A stretch of 64,000 bases of DNA from Promethearchaeota archaeon (GCA_018238625.1 JABCSY010000008.1:1-64000); one strand, 5' to 3'. Shown: positions 51,848 through 60,695, counted from the stretch's first letter. A program made the numbers and translations. Notes: generated by a model from the sequence alone, not told the origin.

Positions 51848-53953
51848 TTAAGTATATTTTCCCTTAAACTCCTTTAACTTTGCTAACACTTCGTCTCTTA
51901 AAGAACCAACAACTAATTTATCTGTTTTGATATCTTTAGCAAACTGCATAAATTGATGTAAAACAGGCCCCGGTGGAAATTGGTCCCTCATATCTTCTAT
52001 GAAAGCGCTTAAGACATTTCCGGTTATGGTTTGATCTATTTTCTTAAAAATATTTGAAAAAAGATCGTTAATAATAGCACTTTTCCCTGTACTTATTGAA
52101 GTAATAGAACCCTTAACAGTTTGAGCGGGAGCCCCCTCTTGATTATCAGATGATTGAGCCGATTCAGAACCTTCACGGCCTTGAACAATGATCTCTGGTT
52201 CATATCTTGGATAGTCCCCCTGTCCAGAACAGCTGTAATTAAGGCTTAATGAATCATTCCCCTTCAATTCAGCAATTTTGACTTGTAATTCAGATTCTTC
52301 CCCAATTTTAACTACATTATAGTCATCGATGTTAATATTAGTTAAATCAAAGCCTTTAGGGATTTTATCCTTAACAATAATATTTTCTAACTCTACGTTT
52401 CCTTTATTTTGAATTCTAACGCTAATGGAGAATTCTCCTTCAGACGTTCCAGGTTTTATGCTTTTAAGCGTTTTCAGTTTGCGCTTAACGTATTTCACTT
52501 TAATCTCTGGTTCTATATCTGGAGATTTAGTAAATAAATTTCCTTCAACTGGGCTATTTATTTCTATTTTTATAGGAGTTTTATAAAGCGTTTCTGTAGG
52601 TGGTCTTGGATTCCTTGCTTTAAGTGGGTATGAGACAATTAATTTAGCGTCTTGGATAAATTCGTTAGATAGATTGAAAAATTCGAGGATAATTTGGTGT
52701 TTTGAGTCTGGACTTTGGTCACTCGGTGCAAGTTCAATTTTTTTAGTAAAATCAGTTCGAGAACTAATATCTATATTCCCTAGCGTAACTTTAACTTGAT
52801 TTATTAATGGTGGTACAAAATCTTGAGGAATTTCATCTATAATGTTAATTGCTCCTATAATTGAAGTACCATTATTGACAATTGTATTTTCTATTACCAT
52901 GTCTGTATTCGCGTAGGCATCAACCTCGGGAGGGTTAATAGATTTATTTATACTAGCTCTTAAAACGGGGTAAACGGTGGACTCCTTATTAATTTCACCA
53001 ACAACTCTAGTAAGCACCACAAATAACGGTGTAAACTCGATCGAGGAACTTAATTCAGGAACGTCCTTAGATTCAACTTGAAAATCAAAATCCCACGACT
53101 GTTCAGGATTAAGTAATCGGTTAGGGGCTTGAGATACGACATTTTCGGTTCCCGTAGTAATTTTTTGTGAAACTTTAACGTTTTCTACTCTAACTTGAAA
53201 CTCCGACTCGTTAATAAATTCAACACTACAATCCCACATTCCCGGTTGAGAACCTTCGTCTCTATCAATTCCAGACATCGAATCAGTGAGTCCTCGAACT
53301 TCGGGAGTAATCATGGTTAGTTTATAATTATTGATTAAGTAAGTAACATCTAACGTTCCTAAGGCTTTTACATCGCTATCTTTTAAATTTACCGTACAAG
53401 TTAATTCTAACTCAGCTCTTTGTTGTCCATCTAACGATACGATATCCCAACTCAGAAATCTTAATTCTGACTCCTCAATTATACCAGCAACACCGATATT
53501 AGGGGTAAGAATCTCAATTTCTTGGAAGAACGAAGGTATCTCTCTTTTCACTTTAATGTTTGATATAGGTATGTCTAAAGGGTTCGTTAAGACAAGCTTT
53601 AATTTGCATTTATTTTCAGTTTCAAACAGAAATGCGTTATTTACTTTATCTGAAATTGACATAGTAGTATCAAAAATATCGACGACTTTAAGGGAAGGTT
53701 CTTTTAAATTTTGAACTTCGTATTCGTTTTTATATTCTTGAGTAGGGTTTAAAATCCCCACATCCAATTCTCTTGAACTGATTGTTGTATTAACAATTTC
53801 TTTTAAATCGCATCCTAAATTCCATAGCCGACTTTTCTGGGAAGGGTTCTTTATTAAAATTTTTCCGTTTCCTTTAATTTCTTTTTGATTTAATTGACCA
53901 TCTAAAAGAGTTTTTTCATTTTCTGTAATATCAACGATTATTAAATCCGACAT
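51848..53953 (-). CDS. Large beta-sandwich (DUF11/COG1361-like) protein without signal peptide
   Basis: A 701-aa protein built of several immunoglobulin-like units, about 100-130 residues each. Clear units are ENKCKLKLVLTNPLDIPISN, IRVNN-like segments such as TDMVIENTIVNNGTSIIGAI, and FSISVRIQNKGNVELENIIV followed by KDKIPKGFD, the DUF11/COG1361 pattern. The N-terminus is plain (SDLIIVDITENEKTLLDGQL), with no signal peptide or membrane helix, so unlike most relatives it stays in the cytoplasm. The end is a helical domain of about 80 residues (SNIFKKIDQTITGNVLSAFI onward). Function unknown; a scaffold or adaptor is an inference. Confidence 0.65.
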   Translation of the reverse strand: MSDLIIVDITENEKTLLDGQLNQKEIKGNGKILIKNPSQKSRLWNLGCDLKEIVNTTISSRELDVGILNPTQEYKNEYEVQNLKEPSLKVVDIFDTTMSISDKVNNAFLFETENKCKLKLVLTNPLDIPISNIKVKREIPSFFQEIEILTPNIGVAGIIEESELRFLSWDIVSLDGQQRAELELTCTVNLKDSDVKALGTLDVTYLINNYKLTMITPEVRGLTDSMSGIDRDEGSQPGMWDCSVEFINESEFQVRVENVKVSQKITTGTENVVSQAPNRLLNPEQSWDFDFQVESKDVPELSSSIEFTPLFVVLTRVVGEINKESTVYPVLRASINKSINPPEVDAYANTDMVIENTIVNNGTSIIGAINIIDEIPQDFVPPLINQVKVTLGNIDISSRTDFTKKIELAPSDQSPDSKHQIILEFFNLSNEFIQDAKLIVSYPLKARNPRPPTETLYKTPIKIEINSPVEGNLFTKSPDIEPEIKVKYVKRKLKTLKSIKPGTSEGEFSISVRIQNKGNVELENIIVKDKIPKGFDLTNINIDDYNVVKIGEESELQVKIAELKGNDSLSLNYSCSGQGDYPRYEPEIIVQGREGSESAQSSDNQEGAPAQTVKGSITSISTGKSAIINDLFSNIFKKIDQTITGNVLSAFIEDMRDQFPPGPVLHQFMQFAKDIKTDKLVVGSLRDEVLAKLKEFKGKYT

Positions 53954-54079
53954 TTTCTCTGCTTCCTTACTTTATATTGTTTTATTGACAAATTTTTAAC
54001 AATAAAAAAATAAAGTTCAAATTAATAAATTTTAGGAAATAGAGAATTTTAAAATCAAAATTAAGATTAATTAATTAAG

Positions 54080-54934
54080 TTGAAAGATCAAAATAATTTT
54101 TACTTTTGGCAAATTATCGCGCAATTTAATGTTTTAATGAAATCTGCCATTGAAGGACCCAATTGTACAGATCCTCAAATTTGTAAGGGAGATTGTTGTT
54201 CTATCAAAATTGATGTTCCAAAAATTCTAGCTGAAGAATATATTAAAAGAGGATATGCCAGTAAGAGAGATTTCGTTAGAAGCAACATATTTACTTTTCA
54301 GTTAAGGTTTAATGAAAAAACGGGAAAATGTTTTTTATTTGATAAAGAAATAAATGGATGTTTGATTCACAAATCTGGAATTAAACCCCCCCAATGTTGG
54401 ATTTATCCTACAGGATTCTCAAATCTGAATAGTAATGAAATCAGTTGTAAGAAAAGCTCTGGATGGAGTATAATTAATATTACAAAGGCAAAAGAAGCCG
54501 AAAAGCTTTTGCAAAAATATATTTTTCTATGTCATATTGAAGCTAAAAAAGAATTCAGATTAATTAGAGAGAGATTAGGTTATAAGGATAGTAGAAATTC
54601 AAAATTGAAGTTTAAACTTTTAAAAGAAGAGCTTATGAGTATTGCTCCAAGTCATTTAGGAGGGTTTAAAGATTTTTGGGACCGTATTAGCCTCTTACCC
54701 GCTGAAGGATTGTCTTTACAGATGAAAAAATTTTGTTTTATTCATAACAATAATTGTAATATTCTCTCTGATAACTTCTTGAGCTGTAATAAAATATGTG
54801 AAGTGGTAGCAATCAAATTAATCGAATTTCTACGACTTAATTTATATCCATACATTAAAAACAATGGTTCGGATATCTGCGGCGATTACCCTTTGTTTAA
54901 ATTGTTTAACCACAGCAAATTATTCGCTGTTTAA
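54080..54934 (+). CDS. YkgJ-family cysteine-cluster protein
   Basis: A 284-aa protein started by TTG at 54080. ICKGDCCSIKIDVPK, GKCFLFDKEINGCLIHKSGI and PPQCWIYPTGF give the UPF0153/YkgJ cysteine pattern, thought to bind a metal or an iron-sulfur cluster. The C-terminal half is longer than in typical members and holds a second set of cysteines (CFIHNNNCNILS, FLSCNKICEV) that could bind another metal. Activity unknown. It is divergent from the large beta-sandwich gene. Confidence 0.75.
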   Translation: MKDQNNFYFWQIIAQFNVLMKSAIEGPNCTDPQICKGDCCSIKIDVPKILAEEYIKRGYASKRDFVRSNIFTFQLRFNEKTGKCFLFDKEINGCLIHKSGIKPPQCWIYPTGFSNLNSNEISCKKSSGWSIINITKAKEAEKLLQKYIFLCHIEAKKEFRLIRERLGYKDSRNSKLKFKLLKEELMSIAPSHLGGFKDFWDRISLLPAEGLSLQMKKFCFIHNNNCNILSDNFLSCNKICEVVAIKLIEFLRLNLYPYIKNNGSDICGDYPLFKLFNHSKLFAV

Positions 54935-55116
54935 TAATGTTGTGTCATTAAGGAATTTTGTCGGATATCTAAATAGTTATTAATCTTACTATTTATTGGA
55001 TATTCCGAAGATAATATCTACGTATTACTTATTTTTAAGATTATTATCTTTATCTGTTTAAATAAGATTTATATATTACGTATGAAATATATTTAATTAA
55101 AACTTAATGTGATTTT

Positions 55117-55485
55117 ATGTCATTTGGAGATAAACCTTTATCTGAATTAACCGAGAAAGTTTTTTCTGAGAAATATGAATTTGTTAACGGCCCGCAAAAA
55201 TTAAAAGGGCAATCCGGTAAATACTGGACGTTTAATGCGGTTATTAATAACGGGAAGCATGGTAGATATGGCGTATTTATTCGAGATTGGAAAAGAGAAA
55301 TATCTATTACTCAATTAAGACAACTACATAAAGCGTGCGTTGATATCCCCGAGATAGAAGGGGGTATTATGATTTGTAATATTGCCACAGATTTTTCGCG
55401 TGATTATAGCACTCAATTTGGAATTCAGCTTCTCTCACGTGGTCATCTGGTAAGCAAATTGCGTAATAGGGAATTTCAATTTTAA
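55117..55485 (+). CDS. Small Mrr-like restriction-endonuclease-fold protein
   Basis: A 122-aa protein whose core follows the Mrr-like nuclease fold: KYWTFNAVINNGKHGRYGVF, then IRDWKREISITQLRQLHKAC as the strand with the D-x-K pair, EIEGGIMICNIATDFSRDYS, and FGIQLLSRGHLVSKL at the end. The first acidic residue of the nuclease triad is not obvious, so the protein may be an inactive or partial form. It is preceded by GTGAT as ribosome binding site. The domain stands alone, with no helicase or methylase nearby. Confidence 0.45.
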   Translation: MSFGDKPLSELTEKVFSEKYEFVNGPQKLKGQSGKYWTFNAVINNGKHGRYGVFIRDWKREISITQLRQLHKACVDIPEIEGGIMICNIATDFSRDYSTQFGIQLLSRGHLVSKLRNREFQF

Positions 55486-55598
55486 ATTTTTTTAATTTTA
55501 TTAGACCCATTCTCAAGATAGTAAATTTATTTATTTCTCATTCTATTTACTTAAGTGTACTATATTAATTAATTATTAAAAGTATAAAGTGGAATATT

Positions 55599-56783
55599 TT
55601 GCTTACAAATAGAGTAAAAGGCGTTGAATACGCAATAAGAGAAATAGCTGCTGTTGCTCATGAAGTAGCTAAAAGTGGTAAAAAGGTTTATCATTTAAAT
55701 ATTGGAGATCCAGTTGCCTATGACTTTCCTACTCCCGAATTTATTTCAGAGGCTTTATTTAAAGCTAGTCGCGAGGGTAAAAATAATTACGTCAATTCAC
55801 TAGGTGTTATTGAGCTACGAGAAGAAATTGGCAGAATTCTTAGTGAAAAACAAAACTTAAATATTGGAATCGATGATATTCTGGTTACTTCAGGAGTTAC
55901 TGAAGGAATTTATTTTATTATAGCCGGATTAATCGAAAACGGTAAAGAATTACTTATACCAGGTCCATCGTACCCATTATATATTAATTACGCTAAATTT
56001 TTTGATGGAAAACCAGTCGAATATGCGCTTAACGAGGATGATGATTGGGAGCCTGACATTGAAGATTTAAGGAAGAAAATTACAAATAAGACTCAAGCAA
56101 TATTAATATGCACTCCAAATAATCCAACTGGGGTCATGTACGGAGAGAAAAAGATTAAGGAAATAATAGATTTAGCTGGAGAATATGACTTACCTATTTT
56201 ATCTGATGAAATTTACGATCAAATAGTATATGATAAGCCTTATGTCTGTCCCGCTTCCTTAACTAAAGACGTTCCCATTATTGGCTTAAACGGTTTTTCA
56301 AAAACGCATTTAGTAACTGGATGGAGGCTCGGATATCTTTATTACCACGACCCTGAAAATAAACTCGACGAATTAAAGAATGGCATAGCAAAAATGGCGA
56401 GAGCGCGTCTATCTGCTAATTCCGTTGCTCAATTTGCGGCAGTAGATATTTTAAAAACTTCAAGCAACCACACCGTAGAAATGGTACAAAAATTAAAAGA
56501 ACGAAGGGATTACTCGTACAATAGGTTGCGAAAAATTGAGGGTATTAGTTGCGTTAAGCCTAATGGAGCGTTTTACCTCTTCCCAAAACTAGATCTTAAA
56601 GAATTAGGAAAATGGAAAGACGATAAGGAGTTAGTAGTGGATTTACTTAAAGAAACAGGCGTTTGTACGGTTTATGGTTCTGGTTTTGGAGATTATGGAA
56701 AAGGACATCTGCGAATAACTTTTCTGCCAAAAGTAGAAATCCTTGAAAAAGTATACAACCTAATTGAAGAACACTTAAAGTAA
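55599..56783 (+). CDS. Class I/II aminotransferase (alanine/aspartate type)
   Basis: A 394-aa PLP enzyme. HLNIGDPVAYDFPTPEFISE, NNYVNSLGVIELREEIGRIL, VTSGVTEGIYFIIAGLIENG, TPNNPTGVMYGEKKIKEI, LSDEIYDQIVYD and GLNGFSKTHLVTGWRLGYLY are in order; the lysine of the last motif carries PLP. It is most like the archaeal AlaT/AspC group that make alanine or aspartate from glutamate. The start is TTG at 55599. It is convergent with the histone gene, with 50 bases between. Confidence 0.92.
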   Translation: MLTNRVKGVEYAIREIAAVAHEVAKSGKKVYHLNIGDPVAYDFPTPEFISEALFKASREGKNNYVNSLGVIELREEIGRILSEKQNLNIGIDDILVTSGVTEGIYFIIAGLIENGKELLIPGPSYPLYINYAKFFDGKPVEYALNEDDDWEPDIEDLRKKITNKTQAILICTPNNPTGVMYGEKKIKEIIDLAGEYDLPILSDEIYDQIVYDKPYVCPASLTKDVPIIGLNGFSKTHLVTGWRLGYLYYHDPENKLDELKNGIAKMARARLSANSVAQFAAVDILKTSSNHTVEMVQKLKERRDYSYNRLRKIEGISCVKPNGAFYLFPKLDLKELGKWKDDKELVVDLLKETGVCTVYGSGFGDYGKGHLRITFLPKVEILEKVYNLIEEHLK

Positions 56784-56833
56784 AGATTGAATAATAATAA
56801 AAAAAAGAAAAGTGGAATTTAATATAAATTTGT

Positions 56834-57022
56834 CTATAAATCTCTTGCTTTAACCGTTTTTCTTCCATTTGCTTTAGCACGCCGAATGGCATTGTCAAGG
56901 ATCTTAATTATTATACCATTAAAAGTATCTCCATCAAGCACACCTGAGCTTGTGTTACATGCCTTTGCTTTTATATACTCTCGAACTTTTGATTTTACAT
57001 ATAAGGGTTCTACCTTAGCCAT
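56834..57022 (-). CDS. Single histone-fold protein
   Basis: A 62-aa protein with a histone fold: helix one LYVKSKVREYIKA, central helix DGDTFNGIIIKILDNAIRRA, and the ending AKANGRKTVKARDL, in which R-K-T-V-K-x-R-D is the loop-two and helix-three mark. It resembles the short archaeal and bacterial histone-like (DUF1931-type) proteins. Dimers would bind DNA. The gene is preceded by a purine-rich ribosome binding site, and a CTTTATAA box lies at 57049-57056. It is next to an Alba gene on the same strand, so two chromatin proteins sit together. Confidence 0.88.
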   Translation of the reverse strand: MAKVEPLYVKSKVREYIKAKACNTSSGVLDGDTFNGIIIKILDNAIRRAKANGRKTVKARDL

Positions 57023-57365
57023 TTTTTTCCTTCCTCTTCTTATAATTCTTATAAAGTATTAAAAAATCAGTTACAAATCAATTATAATTGATTTTTTATT
57101 AATATTAATTTTACCATCTGAGCTTTTAAATGTTTTGTCATATCTTAATAATCTTCCAAATAATTATCCAAATACGGCATTATTTGAACCACTATGGGAC
57201 TTAAGAAATTAATCGTAAAGGTGCTATTTAATTGATGCAGAGTAAAAAAAATCAAATCCTAATAACAATTCAAGGCATCGCGATTGAACTAAGAAGGGAA
57301 AATTAAGAAAAAAAAGAGTGGTTTTTTGTTATTTTGTTTTAGCGAAGAGAAATTTATGTTTTTCT
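57023..57365. other. Gene-free stretch between histone and Alba genes
   Basis: These 343 bases hold the histone promoter region (candidate TATA at 57049-57056) and a 20-bp perfect palindrome at 57074-57093. No open frame of useful length, tRNA or repeat was seen in the rest (57100-57365), which is ordinary AT-rich sequence. Confidence 0.5.
57074..57093. promoter_or_regulatory. 20-bp perfect palindrome upstream of the histone gene
   Basis: AAATCAATTA is followed directly by its reverse complement TAATTGATTT. It lies 52 bases upstream of the histone start on the minus strand, just outside the candidate TATA box, where a regulator could bind. The Alba gene ends on the far side of the palindrome, so the site is not adjacent to an Alba stop codon. 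Confidence 0.4.
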
Positions 57366-57710
57366 CTATTTTGGAGGAGCAAGCACGATTTCAATGCTTG
57401 AAACGTTGTTAGTCTGCCCATTTTCTCCTTCGAGTTGTTCTGTACTGAGTGTAATTCCTTTGTATTCGGTTCCTTTTAAGAATCTATTTCTTAAAATCTC
57501 ACATACATCAACAGCATGGGAAATAGCTCTCCCTCTGGCCTTAACTGTGCAATCTTCTCCTTTATTGAGGATCATCATAGTGGCCATAACATAATTCATA
57601 GTGGGTCTACGTCCAACAAAGACCGAATTTTCTTCTCGAGGCATTCGTTTTTTAACTTCTTTAACTTCTGTTTCTGTTTCTGTTTCTGTTTCTGTTTTTT
57701 CTTCAGGCAT
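57366..57710 (-). CDS. Alba-family chromatin/RNA-binding protein
   Basis: A 114-aa Alba protein. FVGRRPTMNYVMATMMIL and CTVKARGRAISHAVDVCEIL, then RNRFLKGTEYKGI, are the family core, and the C-terminal strand is SSIEIVLAPP. The lysine that Sir2 deacetylates in crenarchaeal Alba is replaced (FVGRRPTM), so regulation by the sirtuin at 31178 is uncertain. The N-terminus has a run of Thr-Glu pairs from a hexanucleotide repeat, an acidic extension that the family normally lacks. The ATG at 57710 is preferred; a GTG at 57722 would add four residues. Confidence 0.92.
   Translation of the reverse strand: MPEEKTETETETETEVKEVKKRMPREENSVFVGRRPTMNYVMATMMILNKGEDCTVKARGRAISHAVDVCEILRNRFLKGTEYKGITLSTEQLEGENGQTNNVSSIEIVLAPPK
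57665..57694. repeat. TTTCTG hexanucleotide repeat in the Alba gene
   Basis: Four perfect TTTCTG units (57671-57694) follow one imperfect unit. On the coding strand they encode the alternating Thr-Glu run near the N-terminus. Such a repeat can gain or lose units by slippage without breaking the frame. Confidence 0.85.
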
Positions 57711-57994
57711 TTTTTTTTTCACTTTTCTGTTTTGTATTTTTTTGTATACTGTATCGTTGTTATCTCGTAATTTTTTTATTATTACGATTTTTAAACTATA
57801 ATTTTTAAAATATTTTTCTTCATAAAAATTTTATTATCTTACTAATAATGTGATTTAATATTCTATACTCAGATTTTCAACTCATTTAAAGGTGTTTTAG
57901 CAATCTACTTCTCTAAAACGTTTTTTAAGAAGGTTTATAATTCAAATGTAACTTTTGGATAATAACAAAAAAACTATAAAAAAATTAAGAAAAA

Positions 57995-58219
57995 TTACAA
58001 ATCTTCCAATTTCAGTCCAAGAAACATTAGAAACCATGCGAGAAAAAGTAGTACCGTTCCTATAATGCCCCAAGATTCCGTGTGGTTGAATATTCCAAGA
58101 GCTAGAGGGGGCAGTACACCTGTAAGTCCAAAGAATAAACCAGTTAATACATACAATCCTCCTGCTATTGCGAGGATAGATAAAATTACAATCCCTTTTG
58201 TTAGTGGAGTCCAAGCCAT
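57995..58219 (-). CDS. 74-aa two-helix membrane protein, copy A
   Basis: A 74-aa protein beginning MAWTPLTKGIVILSILAI with two membrane helices (about 8-30 and 48-68) joined by a loop containing ALGIFNHTESWGIIG, and ending FLMFLGLKLEDL. The start codon follows TTAGGCGAT, a weak ribosome binding site. It is the last of three tandem copies on the minus strand, each exactly 360 bases from the next. Family not recognised. A frame in another phase overlaps this gene but is a shadow. Confidence 0.75.
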   Translation of the reverse strand: MAWTPLTKGIVILSILAIAGGLYVLTGLFFGLTGVLPPLALGIFNHTESWGIIGTVLLFLAWFLMFLGLKLEDL

Positions 58220-58354
58220 TTAGTATCGCCTAATTTATCAAAATAAAATGTGTAATTAATAATTCCTAATTATTCCTACATAAAAGGTTTATTTTTAACT
58301 TTTGGAAAATCATAGAGATCTTAATAGTAAAAAAATAAAAAAAAATATGAAAAA

Positions 58355-58579
58355 TTACAAACTTTCTAATTTTAGTCCAAGAAACATTAACCACCATGCG
58401 AAAAACATTAGTATCGTTCCTATAATGCCCCAGGTTTCCGTGTGGTTGTATGTTCCAAGAGCCAAAGCGGGCAGTAGATCTGGAGTTACAAAGAATAAAT
58501 TGATTAATATATAAAATCCCCCTACGAATAGGAGGAACGATAAAATTACTGTAAATTTCACTAGTGGAGTCCAAGCCAT
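58355..58579 (-). CDS. 74-aa two-helix membrane protein, copy B
   Basis: The middle copy: MAWTPLVKFTVILSFLLF at the start, loop ALGTYNHTETWGIIG, end WLMFLGLKLESL. It has the same length as both neighbours. Differences among copies are mostly in the second half of helix one and the short loop after it (VTPDLLPAL here, GLTGVLPPL in copy A, GFSGVLPTL in copy C), while the N-terminal AWTP and the W-G-x-I-G part are fixed, which suggests selection on those parts. The leader carries TAGGTGAT. Confidence 0.75.
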   Translation of the reverse strand: MAWTPLVKFTVILSFLLFVGGFYILINLFFVTPDLLPALALGTYNHTETWGIIGTILMFFAWWLMFLGLKLESL

Positions 58580-58714
58580 TTAATATCACCTAATTTATCA
58601 AAATAAAATGTGTAGTTAATATTCGCTAATTATTCACTAACAAAAGGTTTATTTTTAACTTTTGAAAAATCATAAAGAACTTAATAGTAAAAAAATAAAA
58701 AAAAATATTAAAAA

Positions 58715-58939
58715 TTACAAACCTTTTAATTTTACGCCAAGAAACATTAGAAACCAAGCGAGAAATACTAGTCCCATTCCTATAACGCCCCAAGTTTCTG
58801 AGGGGGTGAATGTTCCAAGAGCCAAAGTGGGTAATACACCTGAAAATCCAAAGAATATTTCAGTTAATACAAACAATCCTCCCGCTAATACGAGGAAGGA
58901 GAACATTACAGTCCATTTTGTTGGTGGAGTCCAAGCCAT
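58715..58939 (-). CDS. 74-aa two-helix membrane protein, copy C
   Basis: The first copy in transcription order: MAWTPPTKWTVMFSFLVL at the start, loop ALGTFTPSETWGVIG, end FLMFLGVKLKGL. It is the most divergent copy in the loop (TPSE instead of NHTE). The leader carries TAGGTGAT five bases before ATG. It lies 106 bases from the end of the signal peptidase gene on the same strand; whether it depends on that enzyme is unknown. Confidence 0.75.
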   Translation of the reverse strand: MAWTPPTKWTVMFSFLVLAGGLFVLTEIFFGFSGVLPTLALGTFTPSETWGVIGMGLVFLAWFLMFLGVKLKGL

Positions 58940-59045
58940 TTAATATCACCTAATTTATCAAAATATAATGTGTAATTAATATTTACTAATTATTCCTATA
59001 TATAAGTTTAATTTTTATAAACAAAAAGTAGGTATTTAATTTAAT

Positions 59046-59723
59046 TTAATTTATTTGTTTTTGATTTGTTTTTGGTGGTTGTATCTCAGAAGAATCTTGG
59101 TTATTATCATTAATTTTCTTTTGGTTTTTATCTCTATCTTCATCATCTTCTTGAAAAATATCCCGAATTATGCTTATTACGAGGAACACAGATATTATGA
59201 CTAGTAAAGGAATTAATAACCCAGACTCTGTTAAGACAATCTTTACCCATCCAATATATGGTATTCCACCTATTACCACCCCTATTATACGAGTTTCTGG
59301 GACAGATGCTTGATCTGGTAGCGAGTTAGCGTCCCCTTTTGTAATGAAATACCATGTATCTCCATTCAAATACTTACCAACTACGCGATGGACAATAGGT
59401 TCTTCAGGAGCTCCAACCCATAATCCACGAGCGTCAAATACTATTACATCTCCATTTTTATCTTCAGCTGTACCATTTATTATATCCTCAGGATTGGCAC
59501 CCGCTACGAATAATAAGTCTCCTTCGCGAATATTAGGCTCCATAGAGCCAGAAACTACGATAACTATAGGGGCCTCTGTATTAAGAACAACTTGTAAACC
59601 AAAATAGAGCAAAAAGGAGCCGAAGAACGCAATACATATCATTACACCAGCAATAATTACTTTTTTGTGAGATATGGGGGTTTTTTCTTTTTCTTTTGAG
59701 TTCTTCAAATTTTTCGTATCCAT
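59046..59723 (-). CDS. Archaeal (Sec11-like) signal peptidase I
   Basis: A 225-aa membrane protease. After a charged N-terminus, helix 21-45 spans the membrane. IVVSGSMEPNIREGDLLFV carries catalytic Ser60, EPIVHRVVGKYLN the His112 that replaces the bacterial lysine, and ITKGDANSLPD the conserved Asp131. A second membrane helix follows (SGLLIPLLVIISVFLVISII), and then a 45-residue acidic and polar tail (EDDEDRDKNQKKINDNNQDS) that is longer than usual. It removes signal peptides outside the membrane. Confidence 0.93.
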   Translation of the reverse strand: MDTKNLKNSKEKEKTPISHKKVIIAGVMICIAFFGSFLLYFGLQVVLNTEAPIVIVVSGSMEPNIREGDLLFVAGANPEDIINGTAEDKNGDVIVFDARGLWVGAPEEPIVHRVVGKYLNGDTWYFITKGDANSLPDQASVPETRIIGVVIGGIPYIGWVKIVLTESGLLIPLLVIISVFLVISIIRDIFQEDDEDRDKNQKKINDNNQDSSEIQPPKTNQKQIN

Positions 59724-59963
59724 CTTTTTTAAAAATCTCCTTTCTCTTGTCTAAATAAATAAAGATGCTAATATATATTTTCTTCTTACACTAATGATGA
59801 GATTTAAAATATCGAATCGAGTTATTTCATGTGTTTTTTGGTCCTTTTTGTCTAGAAATAAATCTAGAGATAGTATTTTATAGAATAGCATCTTAAAATA
59901 TTTGTATTAAACTAATTAAAACATAAATCATCTCAAAAACTCATAAGGTTGAGGCTTTACTGC

Positions 59964-60485
59964 ATGTTTTTAGAAGATCCGGTCTTAAAAGAATATATTA
60001 TTGACGATATTGTTAGAGAAGTTAATCATAAAGGATTGAATATCGAAAAGATTTATGTAGAGAGTTTTGTCGACAATTTTTTTGACGAATATGAACGATT
60101 ACCAAAAAGGAGTGAGATTAATCCTATTGTTTCAAGTTATATTAAAATGATCAAAGATAGCGCACCAATTATTGAATTATCTCAAACTTCTGATGAATTT
60201 AAATCAAATGTAGACGTGATTGAACCTGTAGTTAAAAGTTTTCTTCAGAAAAAAAACTTAATTGTCTCAATTAAAAGCGAAGGGCTTTTCTGTCGCTCAG
60301 GAGAAACATTAACGATTCCAAAACCAGAGGGCCGTAGATTATGTCCAATATGCGACAACGAAAACTGGTACAAAATCCATGAAACAATCGATCGAACAGA
60401 TATTATTTGCGATACAACGTTTCCTAAAATTTACGGAAAGAAATATACTTGTAGCGGTTGCGGAACTGTTTGGAAGGAAAAGTAA
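59964..60485 (+). CDS. Protein with C-terminal zinc ribbon, Asgard-type
   Basis: A 173-aa protein. Residues 1-110 are helical (EDPVLKEYIIDDIVREVNHK, DNFFDEYERLPKRSEINPIV) with no recognised fold. Residues 120-173 form the zinc ribbon GRRLCPICDNENWYKIHETI, then PKIYGKKYTCSGCGTVWKEK, the same as in the 62-aa protein at 27429. A TTG at 59949 is also in frame; the ATG at 59964 is chosen because it is the stronger codon. The ribbon is of the kind found in transcription and translation factors, but a function is not assigned. Confidence 0.7.
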   Translation: MFLEDPVLKEYIIDDIVREVNHKGLNIEKIYVESFVDNFFDEYERLPKRSEINPIVSSYIKMIKDSAPIIELSQTSDEFKSNVDVIEPVVKSFLQKKNLIVSIKSEGLFCRSGETLTIPKPEGRRLCPICDNENWYKIHETIDRTDIICDTTFPKIYGKKYTCSGCGTVWKEK

Positions 60486-60695
60486 ATTCTGTAAGATAAC
60501 GTTACAAGTCTTAATGATTAAGATAATTTGCGTTGCGTTCCTTTCCCTCAATAAAGCATTCAATTTCGAGAAAAATCTGATTATATTTCATAAGTTTTAA
60601 AACTAGAAATTTTAAATAGTTCGAGGTTCAAAGTTAAATTAAAATAAAAAATTGACTTTCTTTTATTAAAATATTAAAAATTAAGCGTGTTAATT

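Larger units (their letters stand above)
57995..59045. repeat. 360-bp unit present three times in tandem
   Basis: Units start at 57995, 58355 and 58715 with an exact 360-base period and no insertions or deletions over the coding parts. The spacers (58220-58354, 58580-58714, 58940 onward) are also alike, with the shared run CTAATTTATCAAAATA at each leader, so each copy carries its own promoter and ribosome binding site. Confidence 0.9.

Noticed and set aside
57394-57801. Plus-strand frames opposite Alba encoding phenylalanine- and valine/serine-rich repeats
   Set aside because: They are read-outs of the TTTCTG repeat on the non-coding strand.
57942-58943. Longer overlapping frames (90, 107 and 93 codons) around the triplicated gene
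   Set aside because: They are in other phases or on the other strand; the 74-aa frames share start, length and sequence in all three units, which the alternatives do not.
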